The notes: generated from the letters alone by a model not told the origin. Numbered from the stretch's first letter, positions 8,039-18,137 are shown. The stretch: DNA of 43,605 nt from Sulfurovum sp. (GCA_026996325.1 JALWLU010000109.1:1-43605); one strand, 5' to 3'. Numbers and translations are program-made.

Positions 8039-8851
8039 TTACTCTGCTATCCATGCGGGGGTAACGATCTTGGGGGCGTCGTCGTAGATTTTGATCTTCT
8101 CTGCACCGATGCAGCGCCCCTCGTCATCCAGTTCGAACACTACCATCTGTAAAATCGCCCTGCATCTATCCGGAATGTCGTGGTGGCCACCGATACCGGT
8201 AAGAAAACGGCGCAGCGGCACCTCTTTGTCCATCCCTATGACACCGTCATAGCATCCGGTAAGCCCTACGTCGGTGACATAGGCACACCCCTCTACCACC
8301 TGCAGATCGTCGGTACCCACATGGGTATGGGTGCCGAAAATCGCGGAGACATCATCTTTCAGCATATGCAACAGCACATTCTTTTCAGAGCTCGCTTCTG
8401 CGTGCATATCGATAACAATGTGCTTTATGCCCTCCGCTCTCAGGGATGCCACTACAGGAGTGATAGTCGTAAAGGGGTTGTCCACCATAGGCATCGTGTA
8501 GTGACCCATCAGGTTCAGTACAGCAACATTTTGCCCGCCTGCTTTTACACGTATAATCCCTTTCCCCGGAGATGCCTCGGGGTAGTTCATGGGACGAACA
8601 AGCGGATAGGTCTCGAAGAGTTCGAAGATCTCTTTTTTGTCGAAGCTGTGGTTGCCTCCGGTCATCACATCAATACCGTAGCCCAAAAGCTCGTCGGCAT
8701 TCTTTCGCGTAAGTCCGAAACCATGCGAAGCATTTTCGTAGTTAGCGATGACCAGATCCAGAAAGTGCTCCTGCCGTAGTCTGGCAAGGTGCTTTTTGAG
8801 CATCAATCGGCCCGGCTTGCCGACAATATCCCCTACAAATCCGATCCGCAT
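8039..8851 (-). CDS. YmdB-family metallophosphoesterase (TIGR00282 type)
   Basis: A cytosolic binuclear-metal phosphodiesterase of the YmdB family; B. subtilis YmdB hydrolyses cyclic nucleotides and affects biofilm versus motility gene expression. 270 residues from the ATG at 8851, which gives MRIGFVGDIVGKPGR at the N-terminus. Metal-binding motifs are visible: GDIVG, NYENASHG, GGNHSFDKKE, DMHAEASSEK and GTHTHVGTDD. It lies 30 bp after fabH on the same strand and converges on dnaX. The substrate in this organism is unknown. Confidence 0.85.
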   Translation of the reverse strand: MRIGFVGDIVGKPGRLMLKKHLARLRQEHFLDLVIANYENASHGFGLTRKNADELLGYGIDVMTGGNHSFDKKEIFELFETYPLVRPMNYPEASPGKGIIRVKAGGQNVAVLNLMGHYTMPMVDNPFTTITPVVASLRAEGIKHIVIDMHAEASSEKNVLLHMLKDDVSAIFGTHTHVGTDDLQVVEGCAYVTDVGLTGCYDGVIGMDKEVPLRRFLTGIGGHHDIPDRCRAILQMVVFELDDEGRCIGAEKIKIYDDAPKIVTPAWIAE

Positions 8852-8881
8852 AAAGTTTTTCTCAACGCTCAGCACTAAAGG

Positions 8882-9898
8882 CTAAACGCTCTCCCCTGCA
8901 AACGGCAGCAGTGCCGAAGCCCAGGTGAGCCCGCCGCCAAAGGTGTCAAGCAGCATCAGTTCCCCTTTTTTCAGACGTCCCGACTCCCAGATATCGTTGA
9001 TCGCCATCGGGATGGAGGCTGCGGATGTGTTGCCGTACTTGTGCACAGTCAACACCACCTGGTCTTCACGCATCTTCAGCGCATCGCCTACCGCCTTGAT
9101 GATGCGGTAGTTGGCCTGATGGGGTACGAAGTGCGGAATCTCCTCTGAAGCGATACCGTTCTTTTCAAGGATCTCCTTGACATCCTTTGTCAGTGTCTTG
9201 ACCGCCAGCTTGAAGGTCTCGTTCCCCTTCATCTGCACATACTGCAGCCCCTCGTCAAGTACCTTCTGACTGACGGGATTTACCGTTCCTGGTGCGGGTG
9301 TGACCAGAAAGTCTGCGTAGGCACCGTCCGCACTGGCGTGTACGTCGATGAAGGCTTCCTCTTTTCTATCGGTTGCCGAAATGACAGCCGCTCCCGCACC
9401 GTCTCCAAAGAGAATGCAGGTGCTTCTATCACTGTAGTCTACAATGGAGGAGAACTTCTCCGCACCGATCACCAGCACATTCTTCTTCATTCCCGACTCG
9501 ATGAAGGCCTTTGCGACAGAGAGACCGTAGACAAAACCGCTGCAGGCAGCGGCAAAGTCAAATGCCTGAACATTTCTGATACCCAGTTTCTCGGAGATAA
9601 TACACGCCGTTGATGGCATATTGAAGTAATCGGGTGTCACTGTCGCACAGATGACCAGGTCGATCGCTTCAGGGGCCAACCCTGCACGCTCGATGGCAAT
9701 CTCTGCTGCCTTGGCACCCATATCGCTGGTATATTCATCGTCTGCAGCGATATGTCGCTCCTTGATACCCGTACGCTTGGTAATCCACTCATCACTCGTA
9801 TCGACCATCTTCTCCAGCATTTCATTGCTGAGGATCTTTTCGGGGACGTAGGCACCGATCGATCTGAACGAGGCGTAGACTGGTTGTGTAGCTGACAT
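8882..9898 (-). CDS. fabH: 3-oxoacyl-ACP synthase III FabH
   Basis: Starts fatty-acid synthesis by condensing acetyl-CoA with malonyl-ACP. 338 residues. The catalytic Cys119 lies in FAAACSGF, the His in [10 protein letters not shown] and the Asn in YGNTSAAS, making the full Cys-His-Asn triad. The Gly-rich C-terminal motif FGGGLTWAS is present. It follows plsX on the same strand after about 110 bp, a common pairing of phospholipid and fatty-acid initiation genes. Confidence 0.96.
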   Translation of the reverse strand: MSATQPVYASFRSIGAYVPEKILSNEMLEKMVDTSDEWITKRTGIKERHIAADDEYTSDMGAKAAEIAIERAGLAPEAIDLVICATVTPDYFNMPSTACIISEKLGIRNVQAFDFAAACSGFVYGLSVAKAFIESGMKKNVLVIGAEKFSSIVDYSDRSTCILFGDGAGAAVISATDRKEEAFIDVHASADGAYADFLVTPAPGTVNPVSQKVLDEGLQYVQMKGNETFKLAVKTLTKDVKEILEKNGIASEEIPHFVPHQANYRIIKAVGDALKMREDQVVLTVHKYGNTSAASIPMAINDIWESGRLKKGELMLLDTFGGGLTWASALLPFAGESV

Positions 9899-10008
9899 TA
9901 TGGTCCTTCAAACAGGCCGCATACAGCGATGCAGACCCGATAAAATCGTTGTTTATTTTACCATAATATTCTAAGAATAGCGGAGGAGATGGTGCAGGAG
10001 AAGCGTGC

Positions 10009-10998
10009 TTACACCTTCTCGCTCAGGAGTGCTTCGATACGCTCGTTGACATTCGATTCGGTATAGCGGAGTGCCTGGAAGATGGCATTTTTGATCGCCT
10101 TGGCATTGGAGGAGCCGTGAGAGATAATGGCACATCCGTTGATACCAAGCAGCGGTGCACCGCCGTATTCAGCCGGGTCCACCTCTTTTTTCATCGAAGT
10201 GAAGACCTTCTTTTTCATCATCAATGCACCGATCTTTGCGGGTAGCGACTTTCTGATGTACTGCTTCATCAGTGTAAAGATCGCAGACTGTACCCCTTCG
10301 GCTGTCTTAAGCAAAATGTTTCCGGTAAAGCCGTCGGTAACGATCACATCGATCTCACCACTGAAGATATCGCCCCCTTCGACATTACCCACAAATCCAT
10401 CCAGCCCCTCAAGCAGCTTGAAAGCCTCTTTGGTCAGAGCATTTCCTTTACTGTCCTCTTCACCGTTGCTGAGCAGTCCCACTTTGGGGTGGCTTCTGCC
10501 CATAACGCTCTGCACATACGCTTCACCCATATAGCCAAACTCAAAAAGGTTCTGCGGAGTACAGTCAGTGACTGCGCCTACGTCAAGTACCAGAGAACGA
10601 CTCCCTTTGACTGTAGGCATAAAGGTCGCCAGTGCCGGCTTGCTGATATGCGGAAGACGTCCTATACGCAGAGTCGCCAGCGTCATTGTCGCACCGCTGT
10701 GACCGGCAGAGACGACCGCATCGGCCTCTTTGTTGCGTACCAGCTCTACTGCTTTGTATATGGAGGACTCTTTACGCTTGAGCGCATTGGTCGCCTGGTC
10801 TGCCATATCGATCACATCGGAAGCGTCGACAATCTTTACTTTGTTGGTGTAGTATTGGGGGAGGAGTGAGAGGATCTCTTCTCTGTCACCTACAAGAATA
10901 GGCAGAAACTGTTTGGCTTCAAGTGCCTGTACGACACCTTCAATGACGGGTTCGGGTCCGAAGTCCCCGCCCATTGCATCAATTGCAACTTTTATCAT
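10009..10998 (-). CDS. plsX: Phosphate acyltransferase PlsX
   Basis: Makes acyl-phosphate from acyl-ACP for phosphatidic acid synthesis at the membrane surface. 329 residues. It starts [15 protein letters not shown], the family signature, with SAGHSGA and [11 protein letters not shown] further on. It lies 5 bp after rpmF, giving the classic yceD-rpmF-plsX-fabH order. Confidence 0.96.
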   Translation of the reverse strand: MIKVAIDAMGGDFGPEPVIEGVVQALEAKQFLPILVGDREEILSLLPQYYTNKVKIVDASDVIDMADQATNALKRKESSIYKAVELVRNKEADAVVSAGHSGATMTLATLRIGRLPHISKPALATFMPTVKGSRSLVLDVGAVTDCTPQNLFEFGYMGEAYVQSVMGRSHPKVGLLSNGEEDSKGNALTKEAFKLLEGLDGFVGNVEGGDIFSGEIDVIVTDGFTGNILLKTAEGVQSAIFTLMKQYIRKSLPAKIGALMMKKKVFTSMKKEVDPAEYGGAPLLGINGCAIISHGSSNAKAIKNAIFQALRYTESNVNERIEALLSEKV

Positions 10999-11003
10999 TG
11001 CAA

Positions 11004-11165
11004 CTACGCTTTGTTCGTTTTGTACTCACCTGTAGTCATGTTCATGTGGTGAGGCATTCTCCATGTTCCATCGCTATCTTTTACAGGCATTGGAAGTGTC
11101 AGCTTGTAGTGAGTTCTTCTCTTTGCCGCTCTTGTTTTACTTACGCGTCGCTTAGGTACTGCCAT
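11004..11165 (-). CDS. rpmF: 50S ribosomal protein L32
   Basis: 53 residues, starting [17 protein letters not shown], the L32 signature, and ending GEYKTNKA. No Cys pair is present, so this is a zinc-independent form. It lies between yceD and plsX with short spacers, so it is almost certainly in one operon with both. Confidence 0.95.
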   Translation of the reverse strand: MAVPKRRVSKTRAAKRRTHYKLTLPMPVKDSDGTWRMPHHMNMTTGEYKTNKA

Positions 11166-11186
11166 AATCTATCCTTTGTTCTAAGT

Positions 11187-11561
11187 TTAATACTCTATCT
11201 CCAGCGCCTCTTCACTTCCGTCACAGTCGTCACAGTAGTGGAAAGCCCCTTCAATAGCATTGATCTCGCTCTGGAGGATGTACGTTACATCGATAACGCC
11301 GTCCAAAAACTCGATTATATCCAAATCATCTTTATCTTCCGATACCCGGTCACTGAGTGTCAGCTTCAGGGGCATATCTATCTGCCGGCTGTAGGAGGTG
11401 CCGCACCGGTCACATACCAGTGCGAGTTCTCCATTCACGACCGCATCGAGAAGTGCGCGATGATAACCGCTCTTTTCCAGTGTTCCCTTTAAAGAGACCC
11501 CCTGAACTTCCAGCTCAACGGGTCTTGGTGTGGAACCCACCTTTTCAAAAAAGATCTTCAC
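11187..11561 (-). CDS. YceD-like (DUF177) protein
   Basis: 124 residues. A CDRCG motif near residue 72 and a YCDDCDG motif near the C-terminus are as expected for the YceD/DUF177 family, which is usually found directly before rpmF and has been linked to large-subunit rRNA production. It sits 21 bp before rpmF and 12 bp after ndk. Exact role here is not shown. Confidence 0.85.
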   Translation of the reverse strand: MKIFFEKVGSTPRPVELEVQGVSLKGTLEKSGYHRALLDAVVNGELALVCDRCGTSYSRQIDMPLKLTLSDRVSEDKDDLDIIEFLDGVIDVTYILQSEINAIEGAFHYCDDCDGSEEALEIEY

Positions 11562-11573
11562 AAAAAATCTTGA

Positions 11574-11987
11574 TTAGTAGATTTCTCTTTGAGGGAAGAA
11601 GAATGCGATCTCGATCGCTGCATTTTCCAGAGAATCACTTCCATGTACCGCATTGGCATCGATGCTGTCTGCAAAATCGGCTCTGATCGTACCGGGTGCC
11701 GCCTCTTTTGGGTCGGTTGCACCCATCAGCTCTCTGTTTTTCGCCATTGCGTTCTCGCCTTCAAGCACGGAGACTACAACCGGTCCTGAGATCATGAAGT
11801 CAACGAGGTCTTTGAAAAAAGGACGGTCTTTGTGCACAGCATAGAATGCCTCTGCATCGACTCTGGAGAGTCTGATCTTCTTTGTTGCAGCGATTCTGAG
11901 ACCCGCCTCTTCAAAACGTGCGAGGATCTGTCCTACCACGTTTTTTGCAACTGCGTCTGGTTTGATAATCGATAGTGTCTGTTCCAT
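11574..11987 (-). CDS. ndk: Nucleoside diphosphate kinase
   Basis: Transfers the gamma phosphate between nucleoside triphosphates and diphosphates. 137 residues, typical length. The phospho-accepting His115 is in NAVHGSDS, and the N-terminus is [16 protein letters not shown]. An AGGA lies upstream of the ATG at 11987. A TACAAT sequence on the minus strand about 60 bp upstream could be its -10 box. Confidence 0.97.
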   Translation of the reverse strand: MEQTLSIIKPDAVAKNVVGQILARFEEAGLRIAATKKIRLSRVDAEAFYAVHKDRPFFKDLVDFMISGPVVVSVLEGENAMAKNRELMGATDPKEAAPGTIRADFADSIDANAVHGSDSLENAAIEIAFFFPQREIY

Positions 11988-12086
11988 TGTTGTATTCCTA
12001 AGGGGATAATTTACTTCATAGGGAAGTATTCGGGCGGAATTGTACCCAAATGGATATTAAACGTGCATTAAAAAAAGAAATAGGGG

Positions 12087-12126
12087 AAAAGAAAAAAGTG
12101 CAGACCGGAAAATCCGGCCACACTGA
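12087..12126 (-). terminator. Rho-independent terminator after the ferredoxin gene
   Basis: On the minus strand a GC-rich stem (GGCCGGA, TTT loop, TCCGGTC, extended by AGTG/CACT with small bulges) is followed by TTTTTTCTTTT. It begins about 10 bp after the ferredoxin stop. Confidence 0.8.
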
Positions 12127-12136
12127 GTAAAAGAGA

Positions 12137-12412
12137 TTACTCTTCGATGACAGGCTCGCCTTTGGCACCTCTGTTCTCTGCGCAAGGAAGTCCCTCGACA
12201 CAGTCGTCCCAAACGATACACCCTTCAGTAGGACACGCTTCGGCACACGCCGGTACTTCGTGATAGTCTACACACTCGACACATTTGTCCGGGTATACGT
12301 AGTAGATCTCCTCACCTGTTGGGTTATCATCCTCGTCAACGATCGCTTCTACCGGACACTCGTCGATACAAGCTGCACAGTTGATACAAGTATCTGTAAT
12401 AAGTACTGCCAT
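12137..12412 (-). CDS. 2[4Fe-4S] ferredoxin (Alvin/YfhL type)
   Basis: 91-residue electron carrier. The first cluster motif CINCAACIDECP is near residue 9. The second, CVECVDYHEVPACAEACP, has the expanded CxxC-x8-CxxxCP spacing typical of the Allochromatium-type ferredoxins. The acidic C-terminal tail ends PVIEE. AAAGGAG is 7 nt before the ATG. It lies after metK and is closed by the terminator at 12087-12126. Confidence 0.93.
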   Translation of the reverse strand: MAVLITDTCINCAACIDECPVEAIVDEDDNPTGEEIYYVYPDKCVECVDYHEVPACAEACPTEGCIVWDDCVEGLPCAENRGAKGEPVIEE

Positions 12413-12473
12413 TTGTTTTCTCCTTTGTTAAGATGGTCAAACTATATCAAAAGTTATTTAAATTATTCTTTAA

Positions 12474-13631
12474 TCAGATGGACAAAAAGTCGCGTATTGC
12501 ATCGACCCTGTCCAGTTTTTCCCAACTGAAGCTTTCCTCTTCACGTCCGAAGTGGCCATAAGCCGCTGTTTTACGGTAAATGGGGCGTAACAGGTCGAGT
12601 GAATCCATGATCCCTTTTGGAGTCAGGTCGAAGAGCTCACGCACACACGCTACGATCTTTTCCTCCGCTACAGTAGCCGTACCGTGGGTATCGACATGGA
12701 TAGAGACCGGTTCGGCTACACCAATAGCGTACGCGATCTGCAGCGTCGCCTTTTCACAGACACCTGCAGCTACCAGGTTCTTGGCGACATGCCGCGCCGC
12801 ATAGGCTGCCGAGCGATCGACTTTGGTCGGATCTTTCCCGGAAAATGCGCCGCCTCCATGCGGGCAGGAGCCGCCGTAGGTATCGACGATGATCTTGCGC
12901 CCGGTCAGTCCAGCATCCCCCTGCGGTCCGCCGATTACGAAGCGACCGGTAGGGTTGATATGGTAGGTGATCTCGTCATGCAGCATACCGTAGGCTTCCA
13001 GTACCGGATTGATCACCTCTTCACGTACCGCTTTCTGTACCTGCTCCAAAGAGACATTGTCATGGTGCTGTGTGGAGACGACCACCGTATCGACCGATAC
13101 AGGCTTGCCGTCGACATACTTGACAGACACCTGTGCCTTGCCGTCAGGACGCAGGAACGGTACCGTACCGTTCTTTCTTACCTCTGCCAGTTTGGAGGTC
13201 AGACGGTGTGCCAGCGTAATGGGCAGCGGCATCAGTTCGGGTGTCTCTTTGCAGGCGTAGCCGAACATCAGTCCCTGGTCACCTGCACCGATCTCTCCGC
13301 TTTTCTGGTCAACACCTTGATTAATGTCAGGTGACTGCTCTCCGATACCATTGAGCACTCCCGCACTGCGATAGTCGAATCCGTACGCCGCGTCGGTATA
13401 GCCGATATCACGTACCACCTCTCTTGCAATCTCCTGCATCGGTGCATATGCCGTTGTCTTCAGTTCTCCTGCAATAACACAAAAACCGTTACTCAGCAAC
13501 GTCTCACATGCCACTCTGGCATTGGGGTCCTCTTTGATGATGTAGTCCAGAATCGCATCGGAGATCTGGTCCGCCATCTTGTCGGGATGCCCTTCGGTTA
13601 CCGATTCACTGGTAAAAATGTATTCGTTCAT
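12474..13631 (-). CDS. metK: S-adenosylmethionine synthase
   Basis: Makes SAM from methionine and ATP. 385 residues. The ATG at 13631 follows AAGGAG with 5 nt spacing and gives [18 protein letters not shown]. The signatures [12 protein letters not shown] and [22 protein letters not shown] are intact. A hairpin (13647-13673) sits just before the ribosome-binding site. No SAM riboswitch fold was recognised upstream. Confidence 0.97.
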   Translation of the reverse strand: MNEYIFTSESVTEGHPDKMADQISDAILDYIIKEDPNARVACETLLSNGFCVIAGELKTTAYAPMQEIAREVVRDIGYTDAAYGFDYRSAGVLNGIGEQSPDINQGVDQKSGEIGAGDQGLMFGYACKETPELMPLPITLAHRLTSKLAEVRKNGTVPFLRPDGKAQVSVKYVDGKPVSVDTVVVSTQHHDNVSLEQVQKAVREEVINPVLEAYGMLHDEITYHINPTGRFVIGGPQGDAGLTGRKIIVDTYGGSCPHGGGAFSGKDPTKVDRSAAYAARHVAKNLVAAGVCEKATLQIAYAIGVAEPVSIHVDTHGTATVAEEKIVACVRELFDLTPKGIMDSLDLLRPIYRKTAAYGHFGREEESFSWEKLDRVDAIRDFLSI

Positions 13632-13646
13632 CCATACTCCTTCTTC

Positions 13647-13673
13647 TTGAAGATCGGCAAAGCCTATCTTCAA
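13647..13673 (-). promoter_or_regulatory. Leader hairpin just before the metK ribosome-binding site
   Basis: On the minus strand, arms TTGAAGAT and ATCTTCAA enclose GGC-TTT-GCC with one A/G mismatch between them, giving about 11 paired bases. The SD AAGGAG begins about 5 nt after it. It could influence translation or mRNA stability. Confidence 0.45.
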
Positions 13674-13793
13674 TTCATCTCACTAAAGCTTCGCCTGCGG
13701 CTCAGAAGACTTCAATAAGAGATTTTTAATATTCGTCCACTGTCACTGAACTTAAATAAACCACCGACAGGAGATTTATTCAAACCCAGTATC

Positions 13794-13861
13794 GGTGCGT
13801 GACTACGCACCCTACAGCATACCAAGGCAAACGCCCCAAAATTCCTAATTCCTAATTCCTA
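13794..13861. repeat. GGTGCGT hairpin plus AATTCCT heptamers at the dxs 3' end
   Basis: A hairpin with arms GGTGCGT and ACGCACC (7-bp stem, loop GACT, 13794-13811) followed by CTAC and AGCATACC, then three perfect heptamers ATTCCTA (13841-13861). The array encodes the last residues LGIRN and stop of dxs. It shares its hairpin and downstream CCTAC with the unit at 17005-17067. Confidence 0.75.
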
Positions 13862-15668
13862 ATTTTTTCTTTACCCGTGCTGCGAGTTGTTCGGGCAGCA
13901 GCTTCAAGCTCTCTTCGACCAGTTTCGTATTGCCATGGGTGATGAATGCATCATCATACTCAAAAGAGGTTAATGTCACTTCTCCAATAGCTGCTTCATC
14001 CAGATACTCACCAATGGCGGAAGCGACACCGCCCCTTTTGGCTGAATCGGAGAAGACAAACCAGTGGCGGTAGCGCGTGGAGAGTTTCTCCAGCATCACC
14101 TCATCGAGCGGTTTTACAAAACGAAGATCAAGCACAGCAGGCTCCGTTTCCATCAACCGTGCTGTCTGAAGCGCCCTGCCCACACCGTTTCCGTAGCCGA
14201 TGAAAAGCACATCACCCTCACCCTCTTGCAGCAGGTGCGCCTTGCCAAGCTCAAAATCAGGCACATCGAAATCTTCGGCAAGGAACGCACCGCGCGGATA
14301 GCGGAAAGCACAGGGGGTGTCAAAATCTCTTGCAAACGCCATCGCTTTTTTCATTCCCGTTTCATTGAAGGGTGCCAAAAGGGTCATGTTTGGAATGGCT
14401 CTCAGATAAGAGACATCAAACGCCCCCTGATGCGTCTCCCCGTCCTCTCCGACAATCCCCGCACGGTCGATGGCAAATGCCACCCCCAGATTCATCAGGC
14501 AGATGTCGTGAATTACCTGATCGTAGCCACGCTGAAGAAAGGTGGAATAGATGGCACAGAAAGGCTTGAAGCCCTCTTTGGCAAGCGGTCCCATCGAAGC
14601 AACGGCATGCTGTTCAGCAATGGCGACATCCCAGAAACGCTCGGGGTACTTCTCCATTGCCGCACTCAGTCCCGTACCGCTTGGCATGGCAGCCGTTACC
14701 CCGACGATCTTCTCATCCTCGTCGGCCATTTTTACCAGTGTTTCGGAGAATATCTGCGTAGCGGATTTTGCACTGCTCTTTTTGAAAGGCTCTCCTGTTT
14801 TCGTATCGAAAGCCCCTACACCGTGCCAGTGCTCCTTTGTCCCCTCGGCAATCTCATACCCTTTGCCTTTCGTTGTCTGTGCATGAACGATCACCGGTTT
14901 GCCAAGACTCTTTGCCACCTCCAGCGTCTCGATGAGCGCGGCGATATCGTGCCCGTCGACCGGACCGATATACTCGATTCCCATCTCTTCAAAGAGTACT
15001 CCCGGCGTAATGAGCTTGAAACCCTCTTCGAAGCGCTTTGCCATATAGGTGGCACCTTCCGGGAAGTGTTCCAGCATCTTCTCCACTTTTCCTTTGAACT
15101 TCTGGTAAAAGGAGCCTGCCATCGTCTGCGAAAGCAGTTTGGAGATCGCACCTATGGGCTTGGCAATACTCATCTCGTTGTCGTTGAGGATGATTACCAC
15201 CGGGTATTTTCTGTCCCCAAGCTCGTTGAGCGCCTCATAGACCATCCCTGCACTCATGCTGCCATCCCCGATGAAGGCCACGGGAATACGATCCTCCTTT
15301 TTCAGTGCGATCGCCTTTGCCGCACCGACCGCCAGAGAGATGGAGGTCGAACTGTGTCCTGCGACATAGTAATCGTAAGGTGATTCACTGGGCTTGGTGT
15401 AGCCGCTGATACCGCCAAAGGTTCTCAATGTATCGAAGCTCTCCCAGCGGTCGGTGAGCAGCTTGTGCGCATATGCCTGGTGGGAGACATCGAAGATGAA
15501 AGGGTCTTTGGTCACATCGAAGACCTTGTGCATCGCGACGATCAGATCGGTCGCACCCAGCGTAGAACTGAGGTGCCCGCCGTTTTTACTTACTGTCGCA
15601 AGAATGCGCTCTCTGATCTGCTCCGCTACCGCTTCAAGCTCCTGGGTTGTGTACTCTTTGATATTCAT
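13845..15668 (-). CDS. dxs: 1-deoxy-D-xylulose-5-phosphate synthase
   Basis: First step of the MEP isoprenoid pathway, condensing pyruvate and glyceraldehyde-3-phosphate with thiamine diphosphate. 607 residues. DVSHQAYAHKLL, GDGSMSAGMVYEALNE (ThDP motif start) and YSTFLQRGYDQVIHD are typical. It lies 7 bp after a 69-residue ORF in the hisC operon. Its C-terminus LGIRN and stop are derived from the AATTCCT heptamer array. Confidence 0.97.
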   Translation of the reverse strand: MNIKEYTTQELEAVAEQIRERILATVSKNGGHLSSTLGATDLIVAMHKVFDVTKDPFIFDVSHQAYAHKLLTDRWESFDTLRTFGGISGYTKPSESPYDYYVAGHSSTSISLAVGAAKAIALKKEDRIPVAFIGDGSMSAGMVYEALNELGDRKYPVVIILNDNEMSIAKPIGAISKLLSQTMAGSFYQKFKGKVEKMLEHFPEGATYMAKRFEEGFKLITPGVLFEEMGIEYIGPVDGHDIAALIETLEVAKSLGKPVIVHAQTTKGKGYEIAEGTKEHWHGVGAFDTKTGEPFKKSSAKSATQIFSETLVKMADEDEKIVGVTAAMPSGTGLSAAMEKYPERFWDVAIAEQHAVASMGPLAKEGFKPFCAIYSTFLQRGYDQVIHDICLMNLGVAFAIDRAGIVGEDGETHQGAFDVSYLRAIPNMTLLAPFNETGMKKAMAFARDFDTPCAFRYPRGAFLAEDFDVPDFELGKAHLLQEGEGDVLFIGYGNGVGRALQTARLMETEPAVLDLRFVKPLDEVMLEKLSTRYRHWFVFSDSAKRGGVASAIGEYLDEAAIGEVTLTSFEYDDAFITHGNTKLVEESLKLLPEQLAARVKKKLGIRN

Positions 15669-15675
15669 CTCTTTA

Positions 15676-15885
15676 CTACTTTGTCAAATAGGCGTTTATC
15701 ACCGCTTTTGCGAACCGGACATTGGCTTCATCGAAAGGAAGCTTCAGTCTCTGCGCGATCGCTCTGATCTCTTTTTTGCTGATCTTCTCTACACTCTGGC
15801 AGCCCTGCTCTCCGACCATAAATTTCTCAAGCTTCAGAGGCTTACTCTTGTATGTACCGGCCTTGGCTACCTGAACGCGTCTCAT
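15676..15885 (-). CDS. Small conserved-looking protein of unknown function (69 residues)
   Basis: Not recognised. A basic protein ([15 protein letters not shown] at the N-terminus) with a possible helical C-terminal half ([15 protein letters not shown]). The start overlaps the hisC stop by 4 bp (ATGA), and dxs starts 7 bp later, so it is very likely a real translated operon member. No signal peptide or membrane segment. Confidence 0.7.
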   Translation of the reverse strand: MRRVQVAKAGTYKSKPLKLEKFMVGEQGCQSVEKISKKEIRAIAQRLKLPFDEANVRFAKAVINAYLTK

Positions 15886-16976
15886 CCGATCACCTCGGCA
15901 AAGTGTTTGAAGAAGATGTCGTTCTGCCGTGCCGTTCCCACCGTGATACGCACCGCATTCATCCCGTAGGAGGCAAGGTTTCGGATGATCACTCCGCGTC
16001 TGAGCAGTGCATCGGAAATTGCCGTCGAATCCATCGAATCGGGGAGAAGGTATGTGATGAAATTGGTGTAGCTGTCGATATACTCAAATCCGTGCGTCTG
16101 TGCGAACGCTTCGTAACGTACGATCTGCTCCTGGTGCAGCGCGATAGAGGTCTCCACGAACGCATTGTCTCCTGCCGCTTCGATGGCCGCTGCAAGCGAA
16201 AGCGTCGTGATGTTGAAGGGCGGACGCATCTTGTAGAGCTCTTTGATGAGGCTGCTTTGCGCGATACCGTACCCCACACGCATCCCGCCAAGGCCGTAGG
16301 CTTTGGAGAAGGTACCAAGATAGATGACATTCTCATACCCCATCAGATCATTGGGGATAATGGCATACCTCGGGTCTTTGGCAGCGGCATACTCCATATA
16401 GGCACCGTCCACCACAACCAAGGTGTCGCTCTCGACCGCCTCGATGATGCGCAGCACCTCCTCTTTGGCTGTCGCATCGCCGGTGGGGTTGTTCGGTGTA
16501 CAGATGTAGACGATCTTTGGCTTGTGCGCTTTATAGGCACTAATGAACTCTTCAGCCCTGTGCTCGTAACTTGACGTTCGCACGATCTTCGCCCCCATCT
16601 GTCTGGCGTAGATCTCGTACATCGCGAAGGTTACCGCCGACATCAGCACCAACTCATTCTCATTAAGAAGGGCTCGCGAGATGAACTCGAGTACCTGGTC
16701 GCTTCCCGCTCCGATGATGATATTCTCATCCTGCACATCGAACTTCGCCGCCAGTGCCGCTTTGAGTTCGAACATACTGTCATCGGGGTAGAGATGCGCC
16801 TTTTCGGCATTGTTTCGGATCACTTCAGCCACCTTCGGAGAGGTGCCGATGGGGTTTTCGTTGGAAGCGAGCTTCACTACATCTTCGGGCTTTACACCGA
16901 ACTCCCGTACAACCAGCTCGATGGGCTTGCCCGCTTCATAGGTCTTGATATCTTCCAGTACTTTGTTAAATCTCAT
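15882..16976 (-). CDS. hisC: Histidinol-phosphate aminotransferase
   Basis: PLP enzyme of histidine synthesis that may also act on aromatic amino acids. 364 residues from the ATG at 16976, which has GGAG 5 nt upstream. The PLP lysine is in [22 protein letters not shown] and the substrate motif SNENPIG are present. It lies downstream of pheA, consistent with a shared aromatic and histidine transamination role. Confidence 0.95.
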   Translation of the reverse strand: MRFNKVLEDIKTYEAGKPIELVVREFGVKPEDVVKLASNENPIGTSPKVAEVIRNNAEKAHLYPDDSMFELKAALAAKFDVQDENIIIGAGSDQVLEFISRALLNENELVLMSAVTFAMYEIYARQMGAKIVRTSSYEHRAEEFISAYKAHKPKIVYICTPNNPTGDATAKEEVLRIIEAVESDTLVVVDGAYMEYAAAKDPRYAIIPNDLMGYENVIYLGTFSKAYGLGGMRVGYGIAQSSLIKELYKMRPPFNITTLSLAAAIEAAGDNAFVETSIALHQEQIVRYEAFAQTHGFEYIDSYTNFITYLLPDSMDSTAISDALLRRGVIIRNLASYGMNAVRITVGTARQNDIFFKHFAEVIG

Positions 16977-17004
16977 ACGTTCTCCAACTTTTGGTCGTTT
17001 TCTT

Positions 17005-17067
17005 GGTGCGTGGATACGCACCCTACGCTCTTCTCACCGCTACCTACTACCTGCTCACTACTCAAAT
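17005..17067. repeat. GGTGCGT hairpin plus heptamers at the pheA 3' end
   Basis: A hairpin with arms GGTGCGT and ACGCACC (loop GGAT, 17005-17022), then CTACGCTCTT, then five heptamers CTCACCG, CTACCTA, CTACCTG, CTCACTA, CTCAAAT (17033-17067). The pheA stop codon lies in the last unit. It is a second copy of the arrangement at 13794-13861. Confidence 0.75.
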
Positions 17068-18120
17068 GTCATCCGTCTCTTTGACGTACGATCCAAGCAC
17101 CTTGACCGAATCTTTGTGCTTCTCCAGAATCGCTTTGATCTCCGGGTCATCCTTGTGCCCGTTGAATTCGATGAAGAAGATCGACACCCCTTCGACGATA
17201 TGCGATTTGATCTTGGTCAGGTTGATCTTCGCTTTCTCGAAATCGTTCAGAAACTCGACGAGCGAGCCCGGTTTGTTGGGCAGTCTTACAAGCAGCGACG
17301 TTTTGTCGTTGCCGCTTGGCGCATTCTCGAAATCGCTGATGACAAAGAAGCGGGTACGGTTGTTTTGATCATCTTCGATATTCTCGAAGAGTACAGGCAG
17401 GTTGTATATCTTCGCCGCGACAACCGAACAGATCGCCGCGCTCTCGGGATCTTCTGCAGCGAGCTTCGCCGCTTTGGCCGTCGACTCCACGGGGATCTGC
17501 TCCACGTCGTCCAGTCCGAAATCGCTCAAAAAGTTCTGACACTGCCCGAAAGCGATATCTTTGGAGTAGATGCGCTTGATATTTTCGATCTTCTCCGCCT
17601 GCGTGGCGAGCACGTGGTGGATATCCACCACCACTTCGGCGATGATCTTCAGATCGTAGTCGTTAAGGCAGTTGATCGTATCGCTGACGATACCGTTGGA
17701 GCTGTTCTCGATAGGTACGACACCGAACTTCGCCTTGCCGTTGCTCACTTCGCGGAAGACCCCTTTGATGGTCGCCACCGGAAAGTAGGCACTCATCGCA
17801 CCGAACTTGCTCTCGGCCGCCTGGTGGGTAAAACTCGCCTCCGGCCCAAGGTAGGCGACCGCTTCAGGACGCTCGAGATTGCGCGCTACGGCAAAGAGCT
17901 CAAGAAAGAGCGCATCGATCGCCTCATCGGTCAGTTTGCCGTCGTTCTTCGCTTTGAGACGCTGCAGAATCGCCTGCTCCCGCTCCGGACGGTAGATGGG
18001 CGCACCGGTCGTATTTTTAAGCTCCCCCACTTGATGGACAAGCTCCATCCGCTCATTGTAGAGCTTCAGCAGAGTATCGTCGATATGGTCTATCTTTTCG
18101 CGCAGTTGATCCAGTGTCAT
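17062..18120 (-). CDS. pheA: Bifunctional chorismate mutase / prephenate dehydratase
   Basis: Makes phenylpyruvate for phenylalanine synthesis. 352 residues from the ATG at 18120 (GGAG, 5 nt spacing). The N-terminal chorismate mutase helix is LREKIDHIDDTLLKLYNERM. The prephenate dehydratase domain begins AYLGPEASFTHQA and carries VPIENSSNG and NRTRFFVI. A C-terminal ACT domain (SLLVRLPNKPGSLVEFL) is the likely feedback site. It starts 17 bp after lysA. Confidence 0.96.
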   Translation of the reverse strand: MTLDQLREKIDHIDDTLLKLYNERMELVHQVGELKNTTGAPIYRPEREQAILQRLKAKNDGKLTDEAIDALFLELFAVARNLERPEAVAYLGPEASFTHQAAESKFGAMSAYFPVATIKGVFREVSNGKAKFGVVPIENSSNGIVSDTINCLNDYDLKIIAEVVVDIHHVLATQAEKIENIKRIYSKDIAFGQCQNFLSDFGLDDVEQIPVESTAKAAKLAAEDPESAAICSVVAAKIYNLPVLFENIEDDQNNRTRFFVISDFENAPSGNDKTSLLVRLPNKPGSLVEFLNDFEKAKINLTKIKSHIVEGVSIFFIEFNGHKDDPEIKAILEKHKDSVKVLGSYVKETDDI

Positions 18121-18137
18121 CACCTCTCCTTTGTTGC

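Noticed and set aside
13632-13844. SAM riboswitch upstream of metK
   Set aside because: I looked for the multi-helix SAM-I/II type patterns and found only a simple hairpin and dispersed repeats.
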